From the NCBI GenBank assembly GCA_963790965.1, contig CAWBQO010000003.1, positions 434,001 through 498,000 on the forward strand: a stretch of DNA of 64,000 nucleotides. Reading direction: 5' to 3'. Below are positions 26,023 to 34,486 of the stretch, one piece after another; positions within the stretch are counted from its first letter, which is position 1; every line of letters begins with the position of its first letter. The DNA comes from CAWBQO01 sp963790965. GTDB lineage: Bacteria; Bacteroidota; Rhodothermia; Rhodothermales; DASSAV01. The position numbers were made by a program, and so were the translations under genes. Under the pieces are notes generated by a model that worked only from the letters and a program-made list of their open reading frames with translations, was not told the origin of the DNA and did no database searches.

Positions 26023-26174
26023 TGTTCGCCGACCTGCCGCCTCCGCGGCGCTCCGCTTCCTCTCGTTCAAGACTGTACCGGCCTCGCGGCGGTCTCTATC
26101 CTCGCACCTGCGCCCCGACACGTCGGCGAGCAGGCGCGCGTGTACCCACCAACAATGAACCCGTAGGGACTTCC

Positions 26175-27965
26175 ATGTCATACAGCGCTTCCCTCAATAC
26201 CCCCTCCCCTCCGTCCGGCGACGGCGCTCCGGTGCCGCAGGACGCGGTGGCCGCAAACCTGCTCACGGGAGCCGAAATCCTCATTCGCTCCCTCGAAAAG
26301 GAGGGCGTCGAAGTTGTATTCGGATATCCGGGCGGTGCCGTCATTGGCATTTACGATGAGCTTGCGCGGCTGCAACCGTCGTTCGAGCACGTCCTCGTGC
26401 GGCACGAGCAAGGTGGTGCTCATGCAGCGGAAGGCTACGCGAAGGCAACGGGAAAGGTCGGAACAGTGCTCGTCACGAGCGGTCCGGGCGCGACGAACTG
26501 CGTCACGGGGATCGCCGACGCGTACATGGATTCGGTGCCGCTGGTGGTGTTTACGGGACAGGTCCCGACGCACCTCATTGGCAACGACGCCTTCCAGGAG
26601 TGCGACATCATCGGGATCACGCGGAGCATCACAAAGCATAGCTTTCTGGTGCGCGACGTGAAGCAGCTGGCCGCCACGGTTCGGCAGGCCTACTTCATAG
26701 CGCGAACCGGGCGGCCCGGACCCGTCGTGGTTGATCTGCCGAAGGACATGCTGCTCTCGCGGGCACCCTTTGCGTATCCGGACGACGTTTCCCTTCGGGG
26801 ATACCGCCTCCCGGCCACGCCCGATGCGGAAGCCGTCGCAACGGCCGCATCCATGATCGGGGCGTCCGAACGACCGCTGCTTTACGTCGGTGGCGGCACG
26901 CTCAATGCGGACGCAGCGGAAGAGTTGACCGCGCTCGCCCGCCGCTCACGCATTCCTGTCACGACTACGCTGCACGGGCTGGGGGCATTTCCTGAGGACG
27001 ATCCGCTCTCGCTCGGTATGCTCGGGATGCACGGAACCTGGTACGCCAATCAGGCCGTGCAGCACTGCGACCTGATCATCGCCGTCGGCGCGCGCTTCGA
27101 CGATCGCGTGACGGGCCGCGTTGAATCGTGGGCACCCCACGCCCGCGTCATCCACATAGACATCGACCCGGCGTGCATCTCCAAGAACGTGTACGTGGAC
27201 TGCCCCATCGTCGGCGATGTGAAGAGCGTGCTCAGGACGCTCCTGCCGCTGGTGTCTGAAAAGGACACGGCGCGGTGGCTGGAAATGATCGGCGAGTGGA
27301 AGGCCGAATGCCCGATGGATTTCGACAATACGGATGGCAAGCTGCGTCCGCAGTACGTCCTCCAGCGGCTCCGCGAGCGCACGGGGGGCGACGCCGTGGT
27401 CGTCTCGGATGTGGGACAGAATCAGATGTTTTGCGCCCAATACTTCCAGTACGTTCACCCGCGCACGCACATCACCTCCGGCGGTCTTGGAACGATGGGC
27501 TTTTCGCTGCCGGCAGCGATGGGAGCCGCTTTCGGGCTGCGCGGCACCGGCCGGCCGGTTATCTCGGTCAGCGGCGACGGCGGATTTGTGATGAACGCGC
27601 AGGAGCTGGGCGTCGCAGCGGCCCACGGCCTGCCGATGAAGATCGTGATCCTGAACAACTCCTTCCTGGGCATGGTGCGGCAGTGGCAGGAGCTGTTCCA
27701 CGAAAACCGGTTCAGCCACACCGACCTCACGGCGACCAATCCGGACTACGTCAAACTCGCGGAAGCCTACCACTGCGTAGGGATGCGGACGGACAAGATT
27801 GAGGAAGTCGATGACGTGATTGCACGGGCCTGGGAGGTGACGGACCGGCCCGTAGTGATGGAGTTTGTCGTGGTGCGCGAGGAGATGGTTTTCCCGATGG
27901 TGCCCTCCGGCGCATCGACCCACGAGATGATCACGCGGCGCCTCACGCCGAATGCTTTTGTCTGA
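26175..27965 (+). CDS. ilvB: Acetolactate synthase, large subunit
   Basis: The 596-residue ThDP- and FAD-dependent enzyme makes 2-acetolactate (valine/leucine) and 2-aceto-2-hydroxybutyrate (isoleucine). It shows the N-terminal FGYPGGAV segment with catalytic Glu78 (RHEQGGAHAAEGYA), the central RFDDRVTG and the C-terminal ThDP/Mg motif GDGGFVMNAQEL...NN, with 'GMVRQWQELF' beyond it. Start ATG 26175 has AGGGA 6-10 nt upstream. The frame is open far upstream of this start, but that part is not protein-like. First enzyme gene of the 12-gene run. Confidence 0.95.
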   Translation: MSYSASLNTPSPPSGDGAPVPQDAVAANLLTGAEILIRSLEKEGVEVVFGYPGGAVIGIYDELARLQPSFEHVLVRHEQGGAHAAEGYAKATGKVGTVLVTSGPGATNCVTGIADAYMDSVPLVVFTGQVPTHLIGNDAFQECDIIGITRSITKHSFLVRDVKQLAATVRQAYFIARTGRPGPVVVDLPKDMLLSRAPFAYPDDVSLRGYRLPATPDAEAVATAASMIGASERPLLYVGGGTLNADAAEELTALARRSRIPVTTTLHGLGAFPEDDPLSLGMLGMHGTWYANQAVQHCDLIIAVGARFDDRVTGRVESWAPHARVIHIDIDPACISKNVYVDCPIVGDVKSVLRTLLPLVSEKDTARWLEMIGEWKAECPMDFDNTDGKLRPQYVLQRLRERTGGDAVVVSDVGQNQMFCAQYFQYVHPRTHITSGGLGTMGFSLPAAMGAAFGLRGTGRPVISVSGDGGFVMNAQELGVAAAHGLPMKIVILNNSFLGMVRQWQELFHENRFSHTDLTATNPDYVKLAEAYHCVGMRTDKIEEVDDVIARAWEVTDRPVVMEFVVVREEMVFPMVPSGASTHEMITRRLTPNAFV

Positions 27966-28004
27966 ACGGCCACACACGATCGAGATAACTACGCAGGCAC
28001 ATCC

Positions 28005-28580
28005 ATGATAACGCTCGACTTAACCCCCCAGCAGATCGTCCGCAAGCAAAAGGCGGGCGAGCCGGTCCATCCAGACGATCCGGCGCAGACGCACCGCCAC
28101 GTGATTACGGTTCTCGTCGAGAACTCCATCGGTGCGCTCAACCGGATCGCCAACATGTTCTCCCAGCGCGGCTTCAATCTTGAAAGCGTAGCCGTCGGGG
28201 AGACGGAAGACGGCACGGTTGCCCGCATGACCCTTGCCACGACTGGCAACGATCGCATCATTGGGCAGGTCCTCCGCCAACTCGATAACCTGATCGACAC
28301 CCTCGAAGTGGACGATCTGACGGGTCAAGAGCACGTCGAGCGCGAGCTTTGCCTGGTTCGCGTACGGTACTCGCAGGAGAACCGGGCCGAATTGATGGAC
28401 ATGGGCAACGTCTTCGGCGGCAAGGTCATCGACATGACGCACGCCACGATCACGTTTGAGCTAACCGGCCCTACCACCAAGATCAATGCATTCGTGGGCC
28501 TCATGCGGCCGCACGGCATTGTCGAGGTGGCCCGCAGCGGGCGTGTGGCGATGCGGCGGGACCTCGTCTTTGGCGACTGA
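28005..28580 (+). CDS. ilvN: Acetolactate synthase, small regulatory subunit
   Basis: The 191-residue regulatory subunit activates IlvB and confers valine feedback inhibition. An ACT domain (about 33-105, HVITVLVENSIGALNRIANM and FNLESVAVG) is followed by the ALS-SS C-terminal domain. The first ~30 residues (TPQQIVRKQKAGEPVHPDD) extend the usual N-terminus. It lies 39 nt after ilvB. Confidence 0.93.
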   Translation: MITLDLTPQQIVRKQKAGEPVHPDDPAQTHRHVITVLVENSIGALNRIANMFSQRGFNLESVAVGETEDGTVARMTLATTGNDRIIGQVLRQLDNLIDTLEVDDLTGQEHVERELCLVRVRYSQENRAELMDMGNVFGGKVIDMTHATITFELTGPTTKINAFVGLMRPHGIVEVARSGRVAMRRDLVFGD

Positions 28581-28624
28581 ATCATACCGAAAAATCATCC
28601 CTTTAAATCGTTGGGATCAACGAC

Positions 28625-29653
28625 ATGAATGTTCATTATCAAGCCGATCCGGCGCTGATCCGGAGCAAGAAGGTGGCCGTCATCGGTTACGGCAGCCAGG
28701 GCCACGCGCACGCGCTCAACCTGCACGACAGTGGCGTCGAGGTGGCGGTGGGACTGCGCCCGGGATCGCCTTCGTGGGAGCGCGCAGAGGAAGCCGGGCT
28801 GCAAGTGATGGCCGTCGGCGCGGCGACCGCATGGGCCGACGTCGTGATGGTGCTCATACCCGATCAGCACCAGAAGGCGACCTACGAGGCGGAGATGCAG
28901 GCGCATATGCGTCCGGGGCAGGCGCTTGGCTTCGGGCACGGGTTCAACATTCACTACGGACAAATTGAGCCGCCCGAAGGGGTGGACGTGTTCATGGTGG
29001 CCCCGAAGTCGCCGGGGCACCTCGTGCGACGGGTGTACGTGGAAGGAAACGGCGTGCCGTGCCTCGTGGCAGTGGCGCAGGATGCGTCCGGTGAGGCGCT
29101 GGCGATTGCGCTCAGTTACGCCGACGCTATTGGCGGCATGAGCGCGGGTGTGATCGAGACGACGTTCAAGGATGAGACCGAAACCGATCTCTTTGGCGAG
29201 CAGGCCGTTCTTTGCGGCGGCTCGGAGGCGCTCATCAAGGCAGGATTTGAAACGCTGGTAGAAGCCGGATATCCGCCTGAACTCGCGTATTTCGAGTGTC
29301 TGCACGAGCTGAAGCTCATCGTCGACCTGTACTATGAGGGAGGCCTCGCCTACATGAACTACTCCGTCAGCGACACGGCGGAGTACGGGGGCTACTCGCG
29401 CGGACCGCGCGTCATCAACGAAGCCGTGCGCGGCGAGATGCGCAAGATCCTGAAAGAAATTCAATCCGGGCAGTTTGCGCGGGAGTGGCTCGACGAGTGC
29501 AACCAGGGCTGGCCGAATATGAACGAGCTTCGGCGCGCATCCAAGGAGCATCCTCTTGAAGCCGTCGGCAAGAAACTGAGAGGCATGATGAGTTGGCTCA
29601 AGCCGAAGAAGCGTGCCGACACGGTTGGCGCGCCGGAAGAGGTTGACGCGTAG
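28625..29653 (+). CDS. ilvC: Ketol-acid reductoisomerase
   Basis: This 342-residue short (class I) enzyme isomerises and reduces acetohydroxy acids with NADPH and Mg2+. The Rossmann motif is VIGYGSQGHAHALNL, and the GLRPGSPSWERA loop carries the Arg/Ser residues expected for NADPH preference. The C-terminal knotted domain has the acidic metal ligands around DETETDLFGEQAVLCGG and CLHELKLIVDL. It lies 44 nt after ilvN. Dihydroxyacid dehydratase (ilvD), the next enzyme, is not in the window. Confidence 0.96.
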   Translation: MNVHYQADPALIRSKKVAVIGYGSQGHAHALNLHDSGVEVAVGLRPGSPSWERAEEAGLQVMAVGAATAWADVVMVLIPDQHQKATYEAEMQAHMRPGQALGFGHGFNIHYGQIEPPEGVDVFMVAPKSPGHLVRRVYVEGNGVPCLVAVAQDASGEALAIALSYADAIGGMSAGVIETTFKDETETDLFGEQAVLCGGSEALIKAGFETLVEAGYPPELAYFECLHELKLIVDLYYEGGLAYMNYSVSDTAEYGGYSRGPRVINEAVRGEMRKILKEIQSGQFAREWLDECNQGWPNMNELRRASKEHPLEAVGKKLRGMMSWLKPKKRADTVGAPEEVDA

Positions 29654-29665
29654 CAAGGAACGGGT

Positions 29666-30772
29666 GTGAAGATGAAGGACCATTTTAACATCGTGCTGCT
29701 TCCCGGGGACGGCATCGGTCCGGAAGTGACTCGCGAGGCCGTGCGAGTCCTCCGGGCAATATCCGAGTCGTTTGGGATGCAGTTCAGCTTACGGGAGCAT
29801 CCCGTGGGCGGAGCAGCCATCGACGCGGCCGGGGACCCGTTGCCGGAGTCCGTGCTTGCCGCTTGCAAGCAGGCGGACGCCGTGCTGCTCGGCGCCGTCG
29901 GCGGGCCAAAGTGGGACAACTTGCAGGGCGCGGCGCGACCGGAAGGCGGACTCCTGCGGCTACGGAAAGGCCTCGGCGCGTTTGCCAACTTGCGGCCCGT
30001 CGCGGTGACGCGCGCTGCTGCCGGAGCCTCGCCGCTGCGCGAAGAAGTCGTCGCCGGAACGGATCTGCTCGTCGTTCGCGAACTGACGGGAGGCATCTAC
30101 TTCGGCCGGCCGGCCGGAAGAGCAGGGGAGGGCGCCGAGGAAGAAGCGTTCAATACGATGCGCTACAGTGTCGCGGAAATCGAGCGCGTCGCGCGGGTGG
30201 CTTTTGAATGGGCGCGTAAGCGTAGCGGACGTGTCACATCGGTGGACAAGGCCAACGTGCTCGACGTCAGCCGACTGTGGCGCGACACCGTCACTCGGCT
30301 GCACCGGGAAGCGTATGCCGATGTTGATCTCGATCATATGTACGTCGACAATGCGGCGATGCAGCTCGTCCTCCGCCCGACGCAGTTCGACGTCATCGTC
30401 ACCGGAAATCTCTTTGGAGACATTCTCTCAGACGCGGCCGCAACCCTCGGCGGATCGCTCGGGCTGTTGCCTTCGGCGAGTCTTGGCGGAGGCGTCGGCC
30501 TTTTCGAACCGGTACATGGCAGCGCGCCGGATCTCGCGGGCCGGAACGTTGCCAACCCTGCGGCGGCCATTCTGAGCGCGGCCATGCTGCTGGACAGCCT
30601 CGGACTCTCGGAAAGTGCCGGTGTGGTTCGAAGGGCTGTAGAGGCGGCGCGTGGAGGAAAGATGCGCACGGCCGACCTGTGGCAGGAAGGCTATGCGAGG
30701 GCGTCCACTACCGAGTTTACGGACGCGGTGCTGGAAGAGATCTATCAAACACAACCTGTAGCAGCGGCATGA
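29666..30772 (+). CDS. leuB: 3-isopropylmalate dehydrogenase
   Basis: The 368-residue NAD-dependent beta-decarboxylating dehydrogenase has LLPGDGIGPEVT near the N-terminus, the substrate-binding RELTGGIYFG, the Asp-rich metal site VDLDHMYVDNAAMQLV and the NAD loop EPVHGSAPDLAG. It also serves (2R,3S)-3-methylmalate in the citramalate route. A GTG at 29666, 5 nt after AAGGAA, is the best start; ATG 29672 is possible. Confidence 0.95.
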   Translation: MKMKDHFNIVLLPGDGIGPEVTREAVRVLRAISESFGMQFSLREHPVGGAAIDAAGDPLPESVLAACKQADAVLLGAVGGPKWDNLQGAARPEGGLLRLRKGLGAFANLRPVAVTRAAAGASPLREEVVAGTDLLVVRELTGGIYFGRPAGRAGEGAEEEAFNTMRYSVAEIERVARVAFEWARKRSGRVTSVDKANVLDVSRLWRDTVTRLHREAYADVDLDHMYVDNAAMQLVLRPTQFDVIVTGNLFGDILSDAAATLGGSLGLLPSASLGGGVGLFEPVHGSAPDLAGRNVANPAAAILSAAMLLDSLGLSESAGVVRRAVEAARGGKMRTADLWQEGYARASTTEFTDAVLEEIYQTQPVAAA

Positions 30773-30907
30773 GCGCAGTCATTGTATCAGACGGACGCTT
30801 TGTATGGCGGGGACGCACATCGCTTCGACTTACCGGGGCTGCCCTCCGGCGGCCCTCCCATACACGTTCCCATCAGTAGCCATCCTTTTCTTTTCGACGA
30901 CAATCCA

Positions 30908-32524
30908 GTGACTGACCGCGTTATCATTTTTGACACCACGCTGCGCGACGGCGAGCAGGCTCCCGGCGCTTCCATGACCGTTCCAGAGAAAGTGGAGATC
31001 GCCCGAATGCTCGCGCGCATGGGCGTGGACGTGATCGAAGCAGGCTTTCCGGTCTCCTCACCGGCGCAAGTCGAGGGGGTGAGCCGGATCGCCTTTGAGG
31101 TGCAGAACGCCACCGTTTGCGCGCTTGCACGGGCCACGGAGCAAGACATCCGGGCGGCGGCCGACGCGCTTCGGGGCGGCACGCGCACGCGCATTCACAC
31201 GTTTATCGCGACGAGTGACATCCACATCGACGGGAAGTTCGGCGATGCGCGGTACGGCGGCACGCTCCATGAGAAGCGGCGCACCATCCTCGGCATGGCG
31301 GCAGATGCCGTCAAGTACGCCCACTCCTTTATGGACGACGTCGAGTTTAGCGCGGAGGATGCCGGTCGGACCGATCCGGGATACCTGTGCGAAGTCGTTC
31401 AGGCCGTCGTCGAGGCGGGTGCCACCACGATCAACATTCCGGACACGACGGGTTACTGCACGCCGGACGAATATGCCGCGATCCTGCGCATGGTGCGCGA
31501 GCGCTGCCTGAAGGGCCGCGCAAACATTATCCTCTCGACGCACTGCCACGATGACCTGGGCATGGCGGTCGCAAACTCGCTGGCCGGAATCCAGGCGGGA
31601 GCGCGGCAAGTCGAGTGTACCATCAACGGGATCGGCGAGCGCGCGGGCAATGCGGCGCTCGAAGAGATCGTGATGGCGCTGCGCGTGCGAAAGGATCAAT
31701 TTGGCGGTGCCGACACGAACGTGGACGCGCGTCAACTCAGCACCCTCAGCAAACTCGTTTCCACCTACTCGGGCTTTACGGTCCAGCCCAACAAGGCCAT
31801 CGTCGGGAAGAACGCCTTCCGGCACGAGGCGGGCATTCACCAGGACGGCGTGCTCAAACGGGCGGATACGTACGAGATCATGAAGCCGGAGGACGTGGGG
31901 CAGGACGGAGAGACCATCCGGCTCGGGCGGCACTCGGGCCGGCATGGACTCTTCACCCGCTTGGACAAGCTGGGCCTGACCGTGACGGACGCTGACGCAG
32001 ACACCATCTACGGCAAGTTCGTGGAAATGGCCGACCGAAAAAAGGAGATCTACGACGAAGACCTGATGCACCTCGTCGGCATGATGAACCTGCCTGCACC
32101 GCCGCAGCATTACCGGTTGGAGCGGATGGACATTCACGTCGGCACCGAGCGCCGGCCCGAGGCGAAGATCGCGCTTCGCATCGGCAAGAGTGATGAAGTG
32201 CGCGAGGCGAGCGCCTCGGGCGACGGTCCGGTGGACGCGATTTACAGCGCCATCGACCTTGCGGTAGGGAGTCCCTTCGACTTGAACAGCTACACCATCC
32301 GCTCCGCAACGGAAGGTCAGGACGCCCTCGGCGAAGTAGCCGTGCGCGTGACACATTCAGGCAAACTCTTCAGCGGCCGCGCCGCCGGAACGGATATTCT
32401 GCGCGCCTCCGCCGAAGCCTACATCGACGCGCTCAATCACGTCGAGACGCACCGTGCCAGCGACGAATACGTCATCAGCGCCATCGCGGACTCGTACCGC
32501 TACGGGCCGGATGCTTCCTGGTAA
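30908..32524 (+). CDS. leuA: 2-isopropylmalate synthase
   Basis: The 538-residue enzyme condenses acetyl-CoA with 2-oxoisovalerate. The DRE-TIM catalytic segment FDTTLRDGEQAPG starts near residue 7, and the metal His pair is in STHCHDDLGMAVAN. The C-terminal LeuA dimer domain, the leucine-feedback domain, spans about 400-535. The frame opens with TTG 30782, but no ATG lies before the conserved region. GTG 30908 gives the expected N-terminus; no strong ribosome binding site decides it. It lies downstream of leuB, and the usual leuABCD order is permuted to leuB-A-C-D. Confidence 0.94.
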   Translation: MTDRVIIFDTTLRDGEQAPGASMTVPEKVEIARMLARMGVDVIEAGFPVSSPAQVEGVSRIAFEVQNATVCALARATEQDIRAAADALRGGTRTRIHTFIATSDIHIDGKFGDARYGGTLHEKRRTILGMAADAVKYAHSFMDDVEFSAEDAGRTDPGYLCEVVQAVVEAGATTINIPDTTGYCTPDEYAAILRMVRERCLKGRANIILSTHCHDDLGMAVANSLAGIQAGARQVECTINGIGERAGNAALEEIVMALRVRKDQFGGADTNVDARQLSTLSKLVSTYSGFTVQPNKAIVGKNAFRHEAGIHQDGVLKRADTYEIMKPEDVGQDGETIRLGRHSGRHGLFTRLDKLGLTVTDADADTIYGKFVEMADRKKEIYDEDLMHLVGMMNLPAPPQHYRLERMDIHVGTERRPEAKIALRIGKSDEVREASASGDGPVDAIYSAIDLAVGSPFDLNSYTIRSATEGQDALGEVAVRVTHSGKLFSGRAAGTDILRASAEAYIDALNHVETHRASDEYVISAIADSYRYGPDASW

Positions 32525-32566
32525 GGCCGTCCCCCTCCATTTACATCAAAGCACGAATCGTTGACC

Positions 32567-33859
32567 ATGACGCTTACTGAAAAAATACTCGCCAAGCACG
32601 CCGGGCGGCCGCGCGTTGCTCCGGGGGAGAATATCTGGGTGGACGTGGACGTCCTGATGACCCACGACGTTTGCGGTCCGCCCGCTATCGGCATCTTCAA
32701 GCGCGAGTTTGGCGCGGAGGCGAAGGTCTGGGACCCGGATAGGCTCGTCATCATCCCGGACCATTACATCTTCACGGCGGACACCCACGCGAACCGCAAT
32801 GTTCAGATCCTGCGCTCCTTCGCGGCCGAGCAAAACCTTCCGCACTATTACGATGTCGGTTCGGAGCGGTACAAGGGCGTCTGCCACATTGCGCTGGCGG
32901 AGGAAGGGTTCAACCTTCCCGGGAGCGTGCTCATCGGGACGGACAGCCACTCGTGTACGTCAGGCGCTTTCGGCCTCTTCTCGACCGGCGTGGGCAACAC
33001 CGATGCCGCCTTTATCATGGGGACGGGCAAGATCTGGCTGAAGGTGCCGGAGACGATGCGCTTCGTCTTCGAGGGCAACTTGCCGCCGTACCTCATGGCG
33101 AAAGACTTGATTCTCGCCGTTATCGGGGACATTAGCTGCGACGGCGCGACCTACCGCGCCATGCAGTTCGACGGCGAAGCGGTGTCCGATCTGGACATGG
33201 AAGAGCGCATGACGCTGACCAACATGGCCATCGAGGCGGGTGGCAAGAACGGCATCATCGCTGCCGATGAAAAGACGGCTGCCTACGTGCGCTCGCGCAC
33301 GGACCGGCCGTTTGAAGCCGTACAGGCCGATCCGGAAGCGCGGTACTTCGCCGAGTGGCGCTGCGACGTGGCGAACATGGACCCCGTGGTTGCAAAACCG
33401 CACAGTCCGGACAACAAAGCCACCGTTCGGGAGGTTGCGGGCACGCGGCTGGACCGCGCGTACGTCGGAAGTTGCACCGGCGGCAAGCTCGGCGACTTCG
33501 TAGCGGCGGCGGGCATCTTGAAAGGCCAGGAGGTGCGGGTGGACACGTATATCGTCCCGGCGACGACCGAAGTTGCCCGGCAGTTGCACACGCAGACCAT
33601 CGACGGGGAGACGCTCTACAGCATCTTCGAACGGGCGGGATGCAAGATGGGCGGATCGAGCTGCGCCGCTTGCCTCGGGGGGCCGCCGGACACGTTCGGA
33701 CGCGCCATGGGAACGGAGGTCGTCATCTCGACCACGAACCGGAATTTCCCTGGGCGCATGGGATCCAAACAGTCCGCCGTCTATCTCGCTTCGCCCCTGA
33801 CCGTGGCCGCGTCAGCCGTCCATGGCGTCATAACGGATCCGCGCGAAGTGCTGGTCTGA
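32567..33859 (+). CDS. leuC: 3-isopropylmalate dehydratase, large subunit
   Basis: This 430-residue subunit is of the LeuC2/HacA-like type and carries the catalytic [4Fe-4S] cluster. Cluster Cys residues appear in GTDSHSCTSGA, in SCTGGKLGDF and in GGSSCAACLGG. With LeuD it isomerises 2-isopropylmalate to 3-isopropylmalate, and can hydrate the citramalate intermediates. ATG 32567 was chosen; a TTG 6 nt earlier is in frame. It lies 42 nt after leuA. Confidence 0.93.
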   Translation: MTLTEKILAKHAGRPRVAPGENIWVDVDVLMTHDVCGPPAIGIFKREFGAEAKVWDPDRLVIIPDHYIFTADTHANRNVQILRSFAAEQNLPHYYDVGSERYKGVCHIALAEEGFNLPGSVLIGTDSHSCTSGAFGLFSTGVGNTDAAFIMGTGKIWLKVPETMRFVFEGNLPPYLMAKDLILAVIGDISCDGATYRAMQFDGEAVSDLDMEERMTLTNMAIEAGGKNGIIAADEKTAAYVRSRTDRPFEAVQADPEARYFAEWRCDVANMDPVVAKPHSPDNKATVREVAGTRLDRAYVGSCTGGKLGDFVAAAGILKGQEVRVDTYIVPATTEVARQLHTQTIDGETLYSIFERAGCKMGGSSCAACLGGPPDTFGRAMGTEVVISTTNRNFPGRMGSKQSAVYLASPLTVAASAVHGVITDPREVLV

Positions 33860-33889
33860 TCTCGCACCTTATATAATAGAGTAGAACGT

Positions 33890-34453
33890 ATGGATTCGAT
33901 CATTCGCGGGCTGGCTTACGTGGTGGGGGACGCCGTCGACACGGACCAGATCATCCCCGCACAGCATCTCGTTTACAGCCTTACGGAGCCGGAGGAGCGG
34001 CGGCTTTACGGCCGATACGCCATGAACGGCGTCCCGCTGGAAGGGCAGGGTCTCCCTGCCGGGAACGTGCCCTTCACCGAGGCGGACGCTTACAAGAGCC
34101 GGTACACGATCATGGTTGCCGGAAGCAACTTTGGGTGCGGCTCGTCGCGTGAGCACGCCCCTTTCGCGATGCGCGAGGCAGGGTGTGAAGCCGTCATCGC
34201 AGAAAGCTTTGCCCGCATTTTCTACCGGAATGCGGTTGACGGCGGGTTCGTTGCGCCGTTTGAGAGCATGGAGCGCCTCGTCGACCGGGTGCGGACGGGA
34301 GACGAGCTCGAACTGGACACCAACGCCTCCACGCTCCAGAACCTCACGACGGGCGAAACCTACCTGCTCCACCCGCTCGGCGAGGTCGCCGAGATCCTCC
34401 GGGCGGGCAACATCTTCGCTTACGCCCGGGAGGCCGGTCTCATCCCAAGCTGA
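33890..34453 (+). CDS. leuD: 3-isopropylmalate dehydratase, small subunit
   Basis: The 187-residue swivel-domain partner of LeuC has the conserved DTDQIIPAQHL, the loop GSNFGCGSSREHAPFA and FARIFYRNAVDGGF. Length and motifs match the short type that pairs with LeuC2-like large subunits. It lies 30 nt after leuC. Confidence 0.94.
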   Translation: MDSIIRGLAYVVGDAVDTDQIIPAQHLVYSLTEPEERRLYGRYAMNGVPLEGQGLPAGNVPFTEADAYKSRYTIMVAGSNFGCGSSREHAPFAMREAGCEAVIAESFARIFYRNAVDGGFVAPFESMERLVDRVRTGDELELDTNASTLQNLTTGETYLLHPLGEVAEILRAGNIFAYAREAGLIPS

Positions 34454-34486
34454 TGCCCTTCGCCGCAGCCCCAACCGTTTACGATC

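Noticed and set aside
30782..30907. N-terminal extension of leuA from a TTG codon
   Set aside because: These 42 residues do not look like the family; the catalytic DRE-TIM core begins just after GTG 30908.
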